Assembly: GCA_030537615.1 (NCBI GenBank)
Contig: JAUNVP010000006.1
Coordinates: 1-64,000, forward strand
Origin: Actinomycetaceae bacterium
Lineage (GTDB): Bacteria; Actinomycetota; Actinomycetes; Actinomycetales; Actinomycetaceae
Direction: 5' to 3'
DNA: 64,000 nucleotides
Part shown: piece by piece, positions 1 through 9,486 of the stretch
Layout of the letters: each line of letters opens with the position of its first letter
Position numbering within the stretch: the first letter of the stretch is position 1
Notes under the pieces: model-generated
Told to the model about the DNA's origin: nothing
The model's input: the letters and a program-made list of their open reading frames with translations, nothing else
The model's database searches: none
Position numbers and translations under genes: made by a program

Positions 1-52
1 AAGCACGCCGCCAGCGTTCGTCCTGAGCCAGGATCAAACTCTCCAAACAAAA
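1..52 (-). rRNA. rrs: 16S ribosomal RNA, 5' end (partial)
   Basis: The reverse complement reads as the universal 16S start, with the AGAGTTTGATCCTGGCTCAG primer site at about 25-44, followed by GACGAACGCTGGCGGCGTGC, the form usual in Actinobacteria. Only the first ~50 nt are present; the gene continues leftward off the window. The mature 5' end is placed at about 52 by analogy and could be off by several bases. Confidence 0.97.
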
Positions 53-290
53 ACAGTCCAGAAAACAACCAACCCCCAAAAACAGGAGCCAGCCAAAATC
101 CCAACCAAAAAAACAAAAACACCAAAAAAACAAAAAACAAAACAAAAAAACACACTATCGAGTTCACAGAACAACCCCCACACACAACAAGCACCAGCTA
201 AAACTGGACCTCGTTGAAGTGATGATTAACCACATCCCACCGCGCGATTTCCCTATCGAGAATCACCACCACGCAGGAAGCGGCTTATCC
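53..290 (-). other. 16S rRNA leader (pre-rRNA spacer)
   Basis: This is the transcribed leader between the rRNA promoters and the 16S gene. On the minus strand it has long T-runs broken by G (about 60-155). Just upstream of those (about 155-175) is GAACTCGATAGTGTG, which resembles the GAACTC(A)ACAGTGTG leader element near actinobacterial 16S genes, linked in other species to antitermination or RNase III processing. No protein-coding signal was seen. The short plus-strand frame at 219-476 has no homology I recognise and is probably spurious. Confidence 0.6.
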
Positions 291-318
291 ACCTTAGCAG
301 ATTATTCAGCGGTGTCAA
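291..318 (-). promoter_or_regulatory. rRNA operon promoter, proximal
   Basis: On the minus strand TTGACA (plus positions 313-318) is followed after 16 nt by TAAGGT (291-296), a near-consensus vegetative sigma promoter pointing at the 16S gene. Confidence 0.65.
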
Positions 319-400
319 ACCAGAAGATTCATGCCGCCCACCTGCCGGTAGACCGTTACCTCAACGCTCCGAATCGGAGTCGCGTCGGCAACGAAATAAG

Positions 401-430
401 ACTTTACTCAGCAATCCCACACACCGTCAA
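401..430 (-). promoter_or_regulatory. rRNA operon promoter, distal
   Basis: On the minus strand TTGACG (425-430) and TAAAGT (401-406) are separated by 18 nt. This is a second promoter about 110 bp upstream of the proximal one. Tandem promoters are usual for rRNA operons. Confidence 0.55.
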
Positions 431-503
431 ATCAACCCACAGTGACACTCAACACACCACAGAAAGCAAGGCGTAGACCTATTTCTCAGGGCGGGAAATC
501 CAG

Positions 504-1808
504 CTACCGCAACGGTTCAACCATGACGATTTCACGGTCTTTCGATCCTTTGGACACCCATTCGCGCGCCGAGTTCCCACTGATGATAAGCACCACTAAC
601 ACGGCGATCATCGCGTGCAGAAGCGTGACGAACGGCAGGTTCGTATTCAGTTCCAGGTCAAGGAGCGCTCGTCCAGCCAATGCTATGGAGAAGAACATCA
701 GTCCGATACGCGCCCACCTGCGCCGCGCCAGCATAGCAATCCATAAGAAGAGTTCAAGCAGCACCCCTCCCGATAACGCGATACTGGTCAGCAAGCCTGA
801 CCAGCCCCCGACCTCAGCAAAGCTAATGCGTGAAGTGATAAACGTCACCCAAAATAGCACGATTGACGCCGCGTGAAAGACGACAAGAGTCCCCGCACCG
901 ATGAGCGACATCGGCGGAACCGCATGGTCAACCACACTTTTGCGTCGCTTGCTTTGACTTGAATAGTCGATCTCATTCAGTTCGCTCTGGCCACGCTCGG
1001 TCGCGCCTCCAACGTCAACGACGGGCAGGTGCCCATCGGTCCGCACCCGATCACCACCACCGTTGCGATGATGGTAGGCCGTTGAAAAGTCCTCGATTAC
1101 TCGCACCCGAACAAGCGGATCGGTAAAACGGAGCGTGTTGACGATGTAATCGCGTTCCAGGTCCGTATCTTCGTCGATCTTATGGGTCACTTGAAACGTG
1201 AAGACAGACAATCCGACAGAGCGGTCGTAGGTTCCCGCTGCCAGCCAGTCCGCCCGGTGACCGCCGGGGAGGATCCATCCCTCCGGCACTTTCCAGAACC
1301 TGACATGGTGACGTTGCTTAGCGGAGCCCGCTACCTCCTGCTGATACGCGAAGTCGTGCGGCTTCCCGAACAGATACAGATCGGAGACGGGAGCTTTTTG
1401 ATACGACCTCCCCAACAGCGATGACACAACGATTTTCCACGACGATCCGAGCGTGATTGGGTCAGCTAAAACCCAACCGGCACGTTGCATCGCGACGTGT
1501 ATATCGGACTCAGAGCCGTCAAACGCGAGATTGACAGGGTCCCCGAGTACCCCATCCTGAGTTTTTGTTCGTCCGATGAAGTAATCCGGCACGTACACGA
1601 GGGCGAAAACCTGGTGGAGACGCGGGAGCAAAAGATAGGAGACGACAAACCAAAATAGGACGAGGAGCGTAAGGGAACGCCAACGCAGAGTGAACGAGCC
1701 GGTCAGCAAGATGACAGCAAACCACAGCGTAAGCAAAAGAGCGATCCCGATGAAAACTGCGTCAAGAACAGCAAAGACCGACACTTGACGACCACCCCGC
1801 TGGGGCAT
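504..1808 (-). CDS. LssY C-terminal domain membrane protein
   Basis: A protein of about 434 aa. Two hydrophobic segments lie near the N-terminus (about residues 10-35 and 42-62), ending in YLLLPRLHQ. The LssY_C domain follows, recognised from YVPDYFIGRT, GDPVNLAF, AMQRAGW, SSWKIV, the run HHVRFWKVP...W, AGTYDRSVGLS and HKIDEDTDLERDYI. The C-terminal third has about four more predicted membrane segments. Biochemical role is unknown; LssY relatives are linked to type I secretion loci in Legionella, but nothing here supports such a role. The start is uncertain: the frame is open to a TTG at 1943 and has a GTG at 1874. ATG 1808 was chosen because it lies just before the first membrane segment, although no clear ribosome binding site precedes it. 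The gene is divergent from the DUF1846 gene. Confidence 0.75.
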   Translation of the reverse strand: MPQRGGRQVSVFAVLDAVFIGIALLLTLWFAVILLTGSFTLRWRSLTLLVLFWFVVSYLLLPRLHQVFALVYVPDYFIGRTKTQDGVLGDPVNLAFDGSESDIHVAMQRAGWVLADPITLGSSWKIVVSSLLGRSYQKAPVSDLYLFGKPHDFAYQQEVAGSAKQRHHVRFWKVPEGWILPGGHRADWLAAGTYDRSVGLSVFTFQVTHKIDEDTDLERDYIVNTLRFTDPLVRVRVIEDFSTAYHHRNGGGDRVRTDGHLPVVDVGGATERGQSELNEIDYSSQSKRRKSVVDHAVPPMSLIGAGTLVVFHAASIVLFWVTFITSRISFAEVGGWSGLLTSIALSGGVLLELFLWIAMLARRRWARIGLMFFSIALAGRALLDLELNTNLPFVTLLHAMIAVLVVLIISGNSAREWVSKGSKDREIVMVEPLR

Positions 1809-2032
1809 GTCAAGTCTTTGATATGCGGGGTAATGCGTCGGGACAGGATAACGATTGGGTTTGCCGATCTCCACGCCACCAGTGTAGCCACCACAGTTAC
1901 TCCTTTGGTATCCCCCACAATTGCGTGCCGCACGCTGAAACAACCAAAAGATTCTCTTTGAACATGCTTTACTATCGGAGTGGTGGTGTGCCGTAGCGGT
2001 ACTGCCGCGCGACTTCGAACAGAGAGGACCCT

Positions 2033-3529
2033 ATGTTTCCTAACGCCATTGGTTTTGACCGGGACAAGTACATTTCTCTTCAATCCGAACACATTGAGGC
2101 CCGGCGCAAAGCCATCGGCGGAAAGCTCTATTTGGAGATGGGCGGGAAACTCTTCGACGACCTCCACGCCTCGCGAGTACTCCCGGGCTTCACTCCGGAC
2201 AACAAGATCGCCATGTTAGAGACGCTCAAAGATGAGCTCGAAATCATCGTTGCGCTCAACGCCAAAGATCTCCAGCGCCAGAAGGTCCGCGCTGACCTCG
2301 GTATCCCCTACGAAGAGGATGTCCTGCGACTCATTGACGTGTTCCGCGAGCGTGGTTTTCTTGTCAACAACGTCGTGATGACGCAGATGGACGGCGATAA
2401 TGCTGTTGCCCGAGCCTTTCGTAAAAGACTCGAGAGACTCGGCCTCACAGTGGCGCGCCACCGCACCATCAAAGGGTATCCGACAGACACGGCTCACATC
2501 GTGTCAAAAGACGGTCTCGGAAAAAACGACTACGTAGAAACCACCCGCGACCTCATTATCGTCACAGCCCCCGGACCCGGCTCAGGCAAATTGGCTACCT
2601 GCTTGTCGCAGATCTATCACGACTACAAACGCGGAATCTCCTCCGGATACGCGAAGTTCGAGACTTTCCCGATCTGGAATCTACCGCTCGACCATCCGGT
2701 GAATTTAGCGTATGAAGCGGCGACTGCCGACCTCGACGACGTCAATATGATCGATCATTTCCATCTCGCGGCTTACGGCGAACAGACCGTTAACTATAAC
2801 CGCGATATTGAGGTTTTCCCGCTCCTCAGCCAGCTACTTGAACAGCTGTCTGGACATTGCCCGTACAAGTCCCCCACCGACATGGGTGTCAACATGGTGG
2901 GCATGTGCATTAGCAACGACGAGGTCTGCCGCGAAGCCGGGAAGCAGGAAATTATCCGACGGTATTACAAAGCTCTTGTCGATGAGCGCCGAGAAGAGCG
3001 TGACCCGATTGAATCCGATCGCATTGCGCTACTGATGGGCAAGCTGGGGATTACGCGTAACTACCGACGCGTGGTCCAACCCGCCCTCGATATCGCGGCC
3101 CAAACAAAAGCCCCCGGTTCAGCGTTACAACTCGGTGACGGAACAATCATCACGGGTAAGACCTCCGCGCTACTCGGCTGCTCGGCTGCCATGTTGCTCA
3201 ATGCCCTCAAGTTCCTCGCAGGCATTGACCCCGAAGTACACCTGTTAGCGCCCGAATCAATCGAACCGATTCAGACACTGAAAACAGAGCATTTGGGGAG
3301 TCGCAACCCACGACTACACACGGATGAAGTGCTCATCGCGCTATCAGTTTCCGCAAACTCGGATGAGTACGCCCGGCGCGCCCTCGAACAACTACGCAAT
3401 ATTCGCGGCAGTGAAGTACACACCACGACGATTCTCGGATCTGTCGATGAAGGCATTTTCCGCAATCTCGGATGCCTCGTGACCTCGGAGCCGGAATACA
3501 TGGTGAAGACGCTATATAAGAAGCGGTAA
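2033..3529 (+). CDS. DUF1846 domain-containing protein
   Basis: A 498-aa soluble protein matching the whole length of the DUF1846 family, which is widespread in Firmicutes and Actinobacteria and still lacks an agreed function. Family signatures seen: [20 protein letters not shown] at the N-terminus, [33 protein letters not shown] at about residues 183-198 (a nucleotide-binding-like glycine loop), and [25 protein letters not shown]. The start has a modest ribosome binding site (AGAGGACC, 4 nt spacing). It is monocistronic: a strong terminator follows within 15 nt. The GSGK-like loop suggests nucleotide binding, but this is inference. Confidence 0.9.
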   Translation: MFPNAIGFDRDKYISLQSEHIEARRKAIGGKLYLEMGGKLFDDLHASRVLPGFTPDNKIAMLETLKDELEIIVALNAKDLQRQKVRADLGIPYEEDVLRLIDVFRERGFLVNNVVMTQMDGDNAVARAFRKRLERLGLTVARHRTIKGYPTDTAHIVSKDGLGKNDYVETTRDLIIVTAPGPGSGKLATCLSQIYHDYKRGISSGYAKFETFPIWNLPLDHPVNLAYEAATADLDDVNMIDHFHLAAYGEQTVNYNRDIEVFPLLSQLLEQLSGHCPYKSPTDMGVNMVGMCISNDEVCREAGKQEIIRRYYKALVDERREERDPIESDRIALLMGKLGITRNYRRVVQPALDIAAQTKAPGSALQLGDGTIITGKTSALLGCSAAMLLNALKFLAGIDPEVHLLAPESIEPIQTLKTEHLGSRNPRLHTDEVLIALSVSANSDEYARRALEQLRNIRGSEVHTTTILGSVDEGIFRNLGCLVTSEPEYMVKTLYKKR

Positions 3530-3540
3530 CTCGCTACTTT

Positions 3541-3586
3541 GCCGCCGCGTACCAGGGTCTTTATTCCCTTGTATGCGGCGGCTTTT
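3541..3586 (+). terminator. Rho-independent terminator after DUF1846 gene
   Basis: GC-rich stem: GCCGCCGCGTA at 3541 pairs with TATGCGGCGGC, with an inner CAGGG/CCCTT extension, and is followed by TTTTT. It sits directly after the stop codon at 3529. Confidence 0.85.
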
Positions 3587-3634
3587 TATCTAGGCTTCGA
3601 ATTGACCACTCGGTCTCAGGAAGGTAGATGAACC

Positions 3635-4786
3635 ATGACTTATCGAATGATCTTCAACCAAACTGCGTTCTTCGGTCGCGGAAGCATTTCTCATCTCGTC
3701 CCCGAGCTACGCTCACGTAATCTCACTAAAGCACTGCTCATCACGGACGCTGTCTTACTGGAAACCGGCACTGCACAGAAGGTAACTGACCTTCTTGACG
3801 AAGCCGGATTCCCCTACGAGGTCTTCTCTGACGTCGCTCCAAACCCACCGGTAGAGAATGTTAAAGCCGGTGTCGAGAAGTTCAAGGACGCAGGCGCGGA
3901 CGTCCTTATTGGACTCGGCGGAGGCTCTCCACAAGACACTGCGAAAGCCGTTGGAATTATCGTAGCGAACCCCGAATTCTCCGATGTTCTATCACTGGAG
4001 GGCGTCGCCGATACGAAGAACCCCTCGATTCCGATCATCGGTATTCCGACAACAGCCGGAACGGCCTCGGAAACAACCATCAATTACGTCATCACCGACG
4101 TAGCTAATCAGCGGAAGTTCGTGTGCGTCGATCCGCATGACATTCCCATTCTCGCTATCGTCGACCCCGATCTGATGGATTCGATGCCGCGGAGTCTCAA
4201 GGCGGCAACAGGACTCGATGCGCTGACACACGCGATTGAAGGCTACATCACCAAGGGCGCGTGGGAGCTGTCGGATTCCGTTCACTTAACCGCTATCAAG
4301 ATGATTGCCGCAAACTTGCAGAAGTCGGTTGAGGGCGACCTCGATGCTGGAGAGAAGATGGCCTACGCCAGCTACATTGCGGGCATGGGATATTCGAACG
4401 TTGGCCTCGGCCTCGTGCACGGTATGGCGCATCCGCTGGGCGGACAGTACGACGCACCCCACGGCGTAGCCAACGGTATCTTACTGGCCTCAGTCATGCG
4501 CTACAACGCTGAATACACCGGAGAGAAGTACCGTGACATTGCCGACGCTTTCGGTGTCAAAGGCGCCTATGACATGCCGCTTGATGAAGCGCGCAAGGCG
4601 GCCTGCGACGCGGTGGCAGAACTGACTGTCGCGATTGGCAATCCGACCTCAATCTCTGCGGTTGGAGTAACCGAAGAGGGCCTTGACGCACTGGCTGACG
4701 ACGCCTTTGCGGACGTGTGCACTCCCGGAAATCCACGAGAGGCGACACGAGACGAGATCCGCGAACTGTATGCGTCACTGCTCTAA
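3635..4786 (+). CDS. fucO: Lactaldehyde reductase / iron-containing alcohol dehydrogenase
   Basis: A 383-aa group III (Fe-dependent) alcohol dehydrogenase closely resembling E. coli FucO, which reduces L-lactaldehyde to 1,2-propanediol with NADH. Seen: the NAD-binding loop GLGGGSPQDTAKA (about 92-104), PTTAGTASETTINYVI, KFVCVDPHDIP, and the Fe-binding region GLDALTHAIEGY (Asp and His ligands), then GLVHGMAHPLGG and the final His ligand in DAPHGVANG. The C-terminal TPGNPREAT is also FucO-like. No other fucose or rhamnose genes are adjacent, so it may serve propanediol, glycolaldehyde or redox balancing under fermentation. The start ATG is preceded by AGGAAGG at about 12 nt. A terminator follows. 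Confidence 0.88.
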   Translation: MTYRMIFNQTAFFGRGSISHLVPELRSRNLTKALLITDAVLLETGTAQKVTDLLDEAGFPYEVFSDVAPNPPVENVKAGVEKFKDAGADVLIGLGGGSPQDTAKAVGIIVANPEFSDVLSLEGVADTKNPSIPIIGIPTTAGTASETTINYVITDVANQRKFVCVDPHDIPILAIVDPDLMDSMPRSLKAATGLDALTHAIEGYITKGAWELSDSVHLTAIKMIAANLQKSVEGDLDAGEKMAYASYIAGMGYSNVGLGLVHGMAHPLGGQYDAPHGVANGILLASVMRYNAEYTGEKYRDIADAFGVKGAYDMPLDEARKAACDAVAELTVAIGNPTSISAVGVTEEGLDALADDAFADVCTPGNPREATRDEIRELYASLL

Positions 4787-4831
4787 CACGGCTGCATCCG
4801 GGGCGTGACTGCGGTCAGTGACGGATAGGAC

Positions 4832-4865
4832 AAAGGGCGCTGAACCTGTTGGTTCAGCGCCCTTT
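4832..4865. terminator. Bidirectional terminator between fucO and PTS operon
   Basis: A perfect 15-bp stem, AAAGGGCGCTGAACC / GGTTCAGCGCCCTTT, with a TGTT loop. A-run and T-run flanks make it usable from both sides, and it sits between the convergent fucO and EIIBC genes. Confidence 0.9.
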
Positions 4866-4878
4866 GGGTTTGATTAGG

Positions 4879-6636
4879 TTAGGTAATGGAAACCAGTCGA
4901 CGCGACATTGCTGTCGAGTACTGTTCGGCTTCAAGTCCCGCAATCAAGTGCCACACACCGGGTGCCACTTCGACTGCGCCCGGAAGACCGGCTCGACCAA
5001 GAGCTTCGACGTCGACGAGCGAGGAGTCTTTGACGACTGCGCGCACGCGAGTCTCAGCAATGAGCTCGACTGACTCGATGTTCTCTTCTCCACCGAGTCC
5101 AGCGACCCACTGTTTGGCCTGGTTGGTTTCGGCATCGCCAACGACAATGACGCGCGGTTCGGGTTCGGGCGTCGCATCGACTCCACCTTGAGCGCGGGCC
5201 GCGGCCTTTTGCTCAGGCGTACGGTAGTCGGTGACGATCACGAGGATCATGGCCGTAGCGAACGCCGCCGCGATTCCAATGATGTAGAGGAAGATCGGAT
5301 CGAACACCGGAATGGTGAGCAACGACGTGAAGGCGAATGCCTGGGTCTTCAGGCCGCCGCCAACACCAACGATGACGCCACCGACGAAGCAACCGACGAG
5401 CATACGCGGGTAGATGCGCTTGAAACGCAGGTGGATACCGTAGAGGGAGGGCTCTGAAATACCACCGAGCAGACCGGCCGCGAGCGCACCGGTTGCCGTC
5501 TGACGCATGGTGACATCCCTATCGCGAATCGACAGGACGAGCACACCGGCAGTCGCTCCGAAGCACGCGAAGTTCCAGGTACCCATGGGGCCTTGGATGA
5601 AGTCGTATCCCAGGGTTTGGATATTGATCAGCATGAGGGCGTTAAGCGGCCAGTGGAGACCGAGCGGAACGAGGAAGGGGTAAAGCATCGGGATGAGAAT
5701 CGCGAATACGATCGGCGCGTTACCGTTGAGCCAGGCAAGGCCGGTACCGATACCGGTACCCAGCCACACACCCATCGGCCCGATGAGGAATGCCGTCATC
5801 GGGATCATGACCGCCATCGAGAAGAAGGGAACGAACACCATCTGAACGTTCTCGGGGAAGATCTTCTTAAATAGCTTGTATACCAGCGCGAGGATCGCCA
5901 CCATGATGAGTGGCACGAACACTTGGCCGCCGTAGTCATTGAGCTGCATGGGAAGTCCGAAGATGTCGGCCACGCAGGATTCCGTGCCCAGCGTTTCGGT
6001 CTTGGTACACATTGTCGATTCAAGTCCGCCCAGTTTGACGAACTCCGGTGTCATGAGCGCGCCCATGACGGTGGCACCAACCCACGGGTCAACGTTCAGC
6101 TTCTTCGACGCGTTGTAGGCGACCATGATCGGCAGGAAGTAGAACACCGACCGCCACATGGCGTCAACGAAGACCCATCCGGCAGACTTATCTGCCGCAC
6201 GGAAGTCGACGATACCAAGTGCGTCAAGCACCGCGGCAAACGCGATGATAAGCGAAGCGCCAAGAAGGACGCCGAGCAGTGGCCGGAACGAGTCCGACAG
6301 GTATTCGAAGAAGCTGTCGACGAAGGCGTACTTGCCCTTTGTCTTCGCTCGTTCCATCGCCTTGACTTGCTCGTCGGTCAGTTCTCCGCTCTTCTGCATT
6401 TCGGGCAGAGCGTTGATCTCATTAAAGACGGTCTGTACTGCGCCGCCGATAATGACCTGGAAACGATCACCCGACTGGGGAACCGCCCCCATGACGCCCT
6501 TGATTGTTTCAACTGCCGCAACATCCACTCCGGAGGCGTCGACGAGTTCAAACCGCAGTCGCGTTGCGCAGTGGGTGAGGCTGAGAATATTGTCGGCCCC
6601 TCCGACTGCCTTAACGATTTCTTGTGCTGTACTCAT
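4879..6636 (-). CDS. PTS sugar transporter EIIBC with extra degenerate C-terminal EIIB
   Basis: A 585-aa glucose-superfamily (beta-glucoside/sucrose/trehalose branch) phosphotransferase permease. The N-terminal EIIB (1-80) has the phospho-cysteine in LSLTHCATRLRF (Cys23). EIIC (about 105-470) has multiple membrane spans and the signature GGISEPSLYGIHLRFKR. A Pro/Glu linker leads to a C-terminal domain (about 500-575) with the EIIB pattern NIESVELIAETRVRAVVKD, in which the cysteine position is lost; it cannot be phosphorylated the usual way and is probably structural or regulatory. EIIA is absent here but is fused to HPr-EI in the gene upstream, 12 bp away. The ribosome binding site AGGAGG overlaps that gene's stop, implying translational coupling. 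The transported sugar cannot be named from sequence. Confidence 0.87.
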   Translation of the reverse strand: MSTAQEIVKAVGGADNILSLTHCATRLRFELVDASGVDVAAVETIKGVMGAVPQSGDRFQVIIGGAVQTVFNEINALPEMQKSGELTDEQVKAMERAKTKGKYAFVDSFFEYLSDSFRPLLGVLLGASLIIAFAAVLDALGIVDFRAADKSAGWVFVDAMWRSVFYFLPIMVAYNASKKLNVDPWVGATVMGALMTPEFVKLGGLESTMCTKTETLGTESCVADIFGLPMQLNDYGGQVFVPLIMVAILALVYKLFKKIFPENVQMVFVPFFSMAVMIPMTAFLIGPMGVWLGTGIGTGLAWLNGNAPIVFAILIPMLYPFLVPLGLHWPLNALMLINIQTLGYDFIQGPMGTWNFACFGATAGVLVLSIRDRDVTMRQTATGALAAGLLGGISEPSLYGIHLRFKRIYPRMLVGCFVGGVIVGVGGGLKTQAFAFTSLLTIPVFDPIFLYIIGIAAAFATAMILVIVTDYRTPEQKAAARAQGGVDATPEPEPRVIVVGDAETNQAKQWVAGLGGEENIESVELIAETRVRAVVKDSSLVDVEALGRAGLPGAVEVAPGVWHLIAGLEAEQYSTAMSRRLVSIT

Positions 6637-6648
6637 TGATGCAACCTC

Positions 6649-9327
6649 CTAGTTGCCACGTGTTGATGGGGCGTCGGCAGCATCACTGTCATCGATGCTG
6701 ACGAGGGCACGAACTTCCGCGGGAGACGAACAAGTGAGTGCCTTAGCGGCCAGTTGCTTGCACGTCTCGAGCGAGTATTTGCGAATCATTGCTTTAACGC
6801 TGGGAATCGCTGGGATTGAGCAACTAAACTCATCGAGTCCAAGACCCACGAGAATCGGTGCTGCTTGGGGATCTGAGGCGATTCCGCCACACATTCCCAA
6901 CCACTTGCCGCGCTTGTGGAGTGCCACGGCTGCGTTGTGGACGAGAGCGAGAACCGCGGGGTTGCACGGATCAACTTGCGGTGCGAGCTTGGGGTGCCCG
7001 CGATCCATGGCGAGCGTGTAGCTCGTGAGGTCGTTGGTTCCGACACTGAAGAAGTCACAGCCGTCGAGGTCCGCGAACTGCTCGGCCATGACAGCAACTG
7101 ACGGAACTTCCATCATGATGCCGCAACTGACTTCAGCGGTATAGCCGCCCTTGTCGCGTTCTTCATCAAATAGTTTCTTAGCGGCAAGCCAATCATCGAC
7201 GGTGGCAATCATCGGGAACATGACGTGGAACTTGGCTGAACCCATGGGAGATTCTTTCGCCACCTGGTCAGCGGCGGTGAAGATCGCCCTCAGTTGCGAG
7301 CGCAATAGAGAGGGTTCTTCGAGTCCGACGCGAACACCTCGCATACCGAGGAAGGGGTTTTCTTCAGCAGGAATATCAACGTAGTTCAGTGGCTTATCCC
7401 CACCCACGTCGAGGGTGCGAATGACGAGAGGCTCATTCGGACCGAGTGCGCGCGCACAATCGGCGTAGACCTTCGCCTGTTCTTCTTCGCTTGGCGCGGA
7501 ATTGCGTCCCATAAAGACGAACTCTGAGCGGAGCAGCCCGACGCCCTCGCCGCCCTTCGTTTTGGATTCTTGCGCATCAGCAACACCGCCGATATTGGCG
7601 ACAACCGCGAGACGATGACCGTCAGTCGTGGTAGCCGGCAAATCTTTGGTGGACTCTTCTTCGCGTTTGCGTGCTTCGAGTTTCTTCGCACGTTCTTGAA
7701 TCATCGCGATTTGCTCGTCGCTCACGTTGGTTTGGAGCGAGCCAGCAGTGCCGTCAAGAACGACGAGAGTACCGTCTTCAATGTCGAGCGCACGGCCTTC
7801 AATTCCGGCAACTGCGGGAATATCGAGTGAGCGAGCAATGATTGCTACGTGAGAGGACGCGCCACCTGTCGTCGTCGCGAAGCCAATAACCTTCGTCCGA
7901 TCAAGCTGCGCGGTATCGGTCGGCGTCAGCTCTTCAGCGATGAGGATCGTGTTCTCAGGAAGGTCCGGCTGTTCGGCTCGGTGGCCGGTTAGTTCTCCGA
8001 GCACGCGCTGGCCAACATCACGCACGTCGTTCGCGCGAGCGGCGAGAATTTCGTTTGCCAAGGACTCAAGCTGCTCCGCGAAGGAGTTGAAAGCTCCGCG
8101 CCAGGCAAACGGGGCTGACTTCCCCTTGTCAATAGCGGAGACTGCGAGGTCGAGTAGTTCGGGGTCCTCAAGAATCTCTTGGTGAGCCGCAAAGATTGCC
8201 GCTTTATCCGCGGAGGCTTCTTCTTCAAGACGCTGTTCGAGTGCCGAGAGATCAAGCAGAGCGCGGTCAATCGCCTTATTTAGCTTGCGCCGCTCCTTAT
8301 GGTGATCTTCTGCGAACTCTTCAACTTCGATGTCTTCGCGAACGATCTGGTGGACTCGCCCGATACTGAGACCGGGCGAAGCGGAGACACCCAGAAGGAG
8401 GTTCCAATCGCCAGACTTCGGTTCGACAGGCTTCTCTTCAACCGGCGCTTTAATGGCCGGGATCGTACCGGTGTCGTCGGTGCCCGACAGTGGCGGACAA
8501 TCTTCTCCAAGACCACTTTCGACAGCCTCAGTGAGTTCCGCGATTGCTTCGGCAGCATCGACCCCGTGCGCAGTAATGGTGATCTTCTGCCCGTAAGCAA
8601 CGGCCATCCCCATAATCGACACGATTGATTTGGCATTGGCTGAGTCATCACCGCGCCGCAAACGAATGTCTGAGTTGAACTTCTTCGCTAGGTTCGCGAG
8701 ATTCGCTGCAGGCCGGGCGTGGAGACCCGTCGGGTTCGGAACAAGCAAACCACCCGAGACGACGGTCTTGGCATTACCTGCGGCTTCTCCGTCTTCGCCG
8801 GCCGAATCCGGTTCGGCGATCACGATCGTCGCGACAACGTCCTCACCCGCTTTGACCAGCCCCTCTACGGGATCGATCGACTCAACTATTTCGGTATTCG
8901 TGACAACGACCTGTGTCAGCAAGCTTTTTGCTTTACGCGCCACCTCATCGAGATCAATCTCAATAAGCGGGTCACCCACCGCAACAGTTGCGCCCTCTTT
9001 CGTCTTGGGCGTAAAACCTTTACCCACGAGCCGCACGGTATCAAGCCCGATGTGCATGAGGATTTCGAGGCCCTCTTCACTCCGAATTGTTACTGCGTGG
9101 CTGGAAGGCTGAACATCAACGACCTCGCCTGCAATCGGTGCGACCAGTACGTTGCTGATGGGATCGATAGATACACCGTCACCAACCATCTTCTTCGCAA
9201 AAACTGGGTCAGGCACCTGTTCAATCGGTAGCATCACCCCCGTTAATGGGGCGCGAAGCTGAACTTGGCGCGGATATGAGTCAACGTTGCGAGCGTCTCC
9301 GTTCGCAACAGTATCGCTTTCACTCAC
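6649..9327 (-). CDS. PTS EIIA(Glc-type)-HPr-Enzyme I fusion protein
   Basis: About 892 aa combining the general and one sugar-specific PTS phosphocarrier. Order: Crr-type EIIA (about 15-170) with LMHIGLDTVRL (phospho-His); HPr (about 190-275) with NPTGLHARPAANLA (phospho-His) and AKSIVSIMGMAV; Enzyme I (about 305-880) with the phospho-His motif TGGASSHVAIIARSL, ANIGGVADA, the PEP-binding LLRSEFVFMGR, RTLDVGGDKPLNY, FSVGTNDLTSYTLAMDR, and GMCGGIASDP with the proton-donor Cys. Start: the open frame reaches a TTG at 9444, but GTG 9327 has GAGAGGAA 8 nt upstream and leaves EIIA a normal N-terminus. PEP-derived phosphate can thus pass within one chain to the EIIBC encoded next. No separate ptsH or ptsI is in the window. 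Confidence 0.92.
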   Translation of the reverse strand: MSESDTVANGDARNVDSYPRQVQLRAPLTGVMLPIEQVPDPVFAKKMVGDGVSIDPISNVLVAPIAGEVVDVQPSSHAVTIRSEEGLEILMHIGLDTVRLVGKGFTPKTKEGATVAVGDPLIEIDLDEVARKAKSLLTQVVVTNTEIVESIDPVEGLVKAGEDVVATIVIAEPDSAGEDGEAAGNAKTVVSGGLLVPNPTGLHARPAANLANLAKKFNSDIRLRRGDDSANAKSIVSIMGMAVAYGQKITITAHGVDAAEAIAELTEAVESGLGEDCPPLSGTDDTGTIPAIKAPVEEKPVEPKSGDWNLLLGVSASPGLSIGRVHQIVREDIEVEEFAEDHHKERRKLNKAIDRALLDLSALEQRLEEEASADKAAIFAAHQEILEDPELLDLAVSAIDKGKSAPFAWRGAFNSFAEQLESLANEILAARANDVRDVGQRVLGELTGHRAEQPDLPENTILIAEELTPTDTAQLDRTKVIGFATTTGGASSHVAIIARSLDIPAVAGIEGRALDIEDGTLVVLDGTAGSLQTNVSDEQIAMIQERAKKLEARKREEESTKDLPATTTDGHRLAVVANIGGVADAQESKTKGGEGVGLLRSEFVFMGRNSAPSEEEQAKVYADCARALGPNEPLVIRTLDVGGDKPLNYVDIPAEENPFLGMRGVRVGLEEPSLLRSQLRAIFTAADQVAKESPMGSAKFHVMFPMIATVDDWLAAKKLFDEERDKGGYTAEVSCGIMMEVPSVAVMAEQFADLDGCDFFSVGTNDLTSYTLAMDRGHPKLAPQVDPCNPAVLALVHNAAVALHKRGKWLGMCGGIASDPQAAPILVGLGLDEFSCSIPAIPSVKAMIRKYSLETCKQLAAKALTCSSPAEVRALVSIDDSDAADAPSTRGN

Positions 9328-9472
9328 TGTGACAATTCCTCTCTGCCATGAGTAGTGACCGGCGACATTAGCGCGGTTGCTACGCGGAGAATTCGTTTCA
9401 ACCATTTCCGAACTCATCAGCGGCGACGAGCAGATCAATCGCAAATGTGCTGGCTGGAACTATAAAGTTAGC

Positions 9473-9486
9473 ACGGTAAATACCGT
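9473..9486. promoter_or_regulatory. 14-bp palindrome in PTS promoter region
   Basis: ACGGTA-AA-TACCGT is a perfect palindrome about 145 bp upstream of the EIIA-HPr-EI start. On the minus strand it lies between a TTGTGA and a TATAGT hexamer (spacing 21 nt, longer than ideal). It is a candidate repressor operator; the cognate regulator is unknown. Confidence 0.4.

Noticed and set aside
219-876. Two short plus-strand frames beside the rRNA
   Set aside because: They lie in the rRNA promoter/leader region and antisense to the LssY_C gene; no homology recognised.
5923-6639. A 238-codon plus-strand open frame
   Set aside because: Antisense to the EIIBC gene and composed of reverse-complement codon artefacts.
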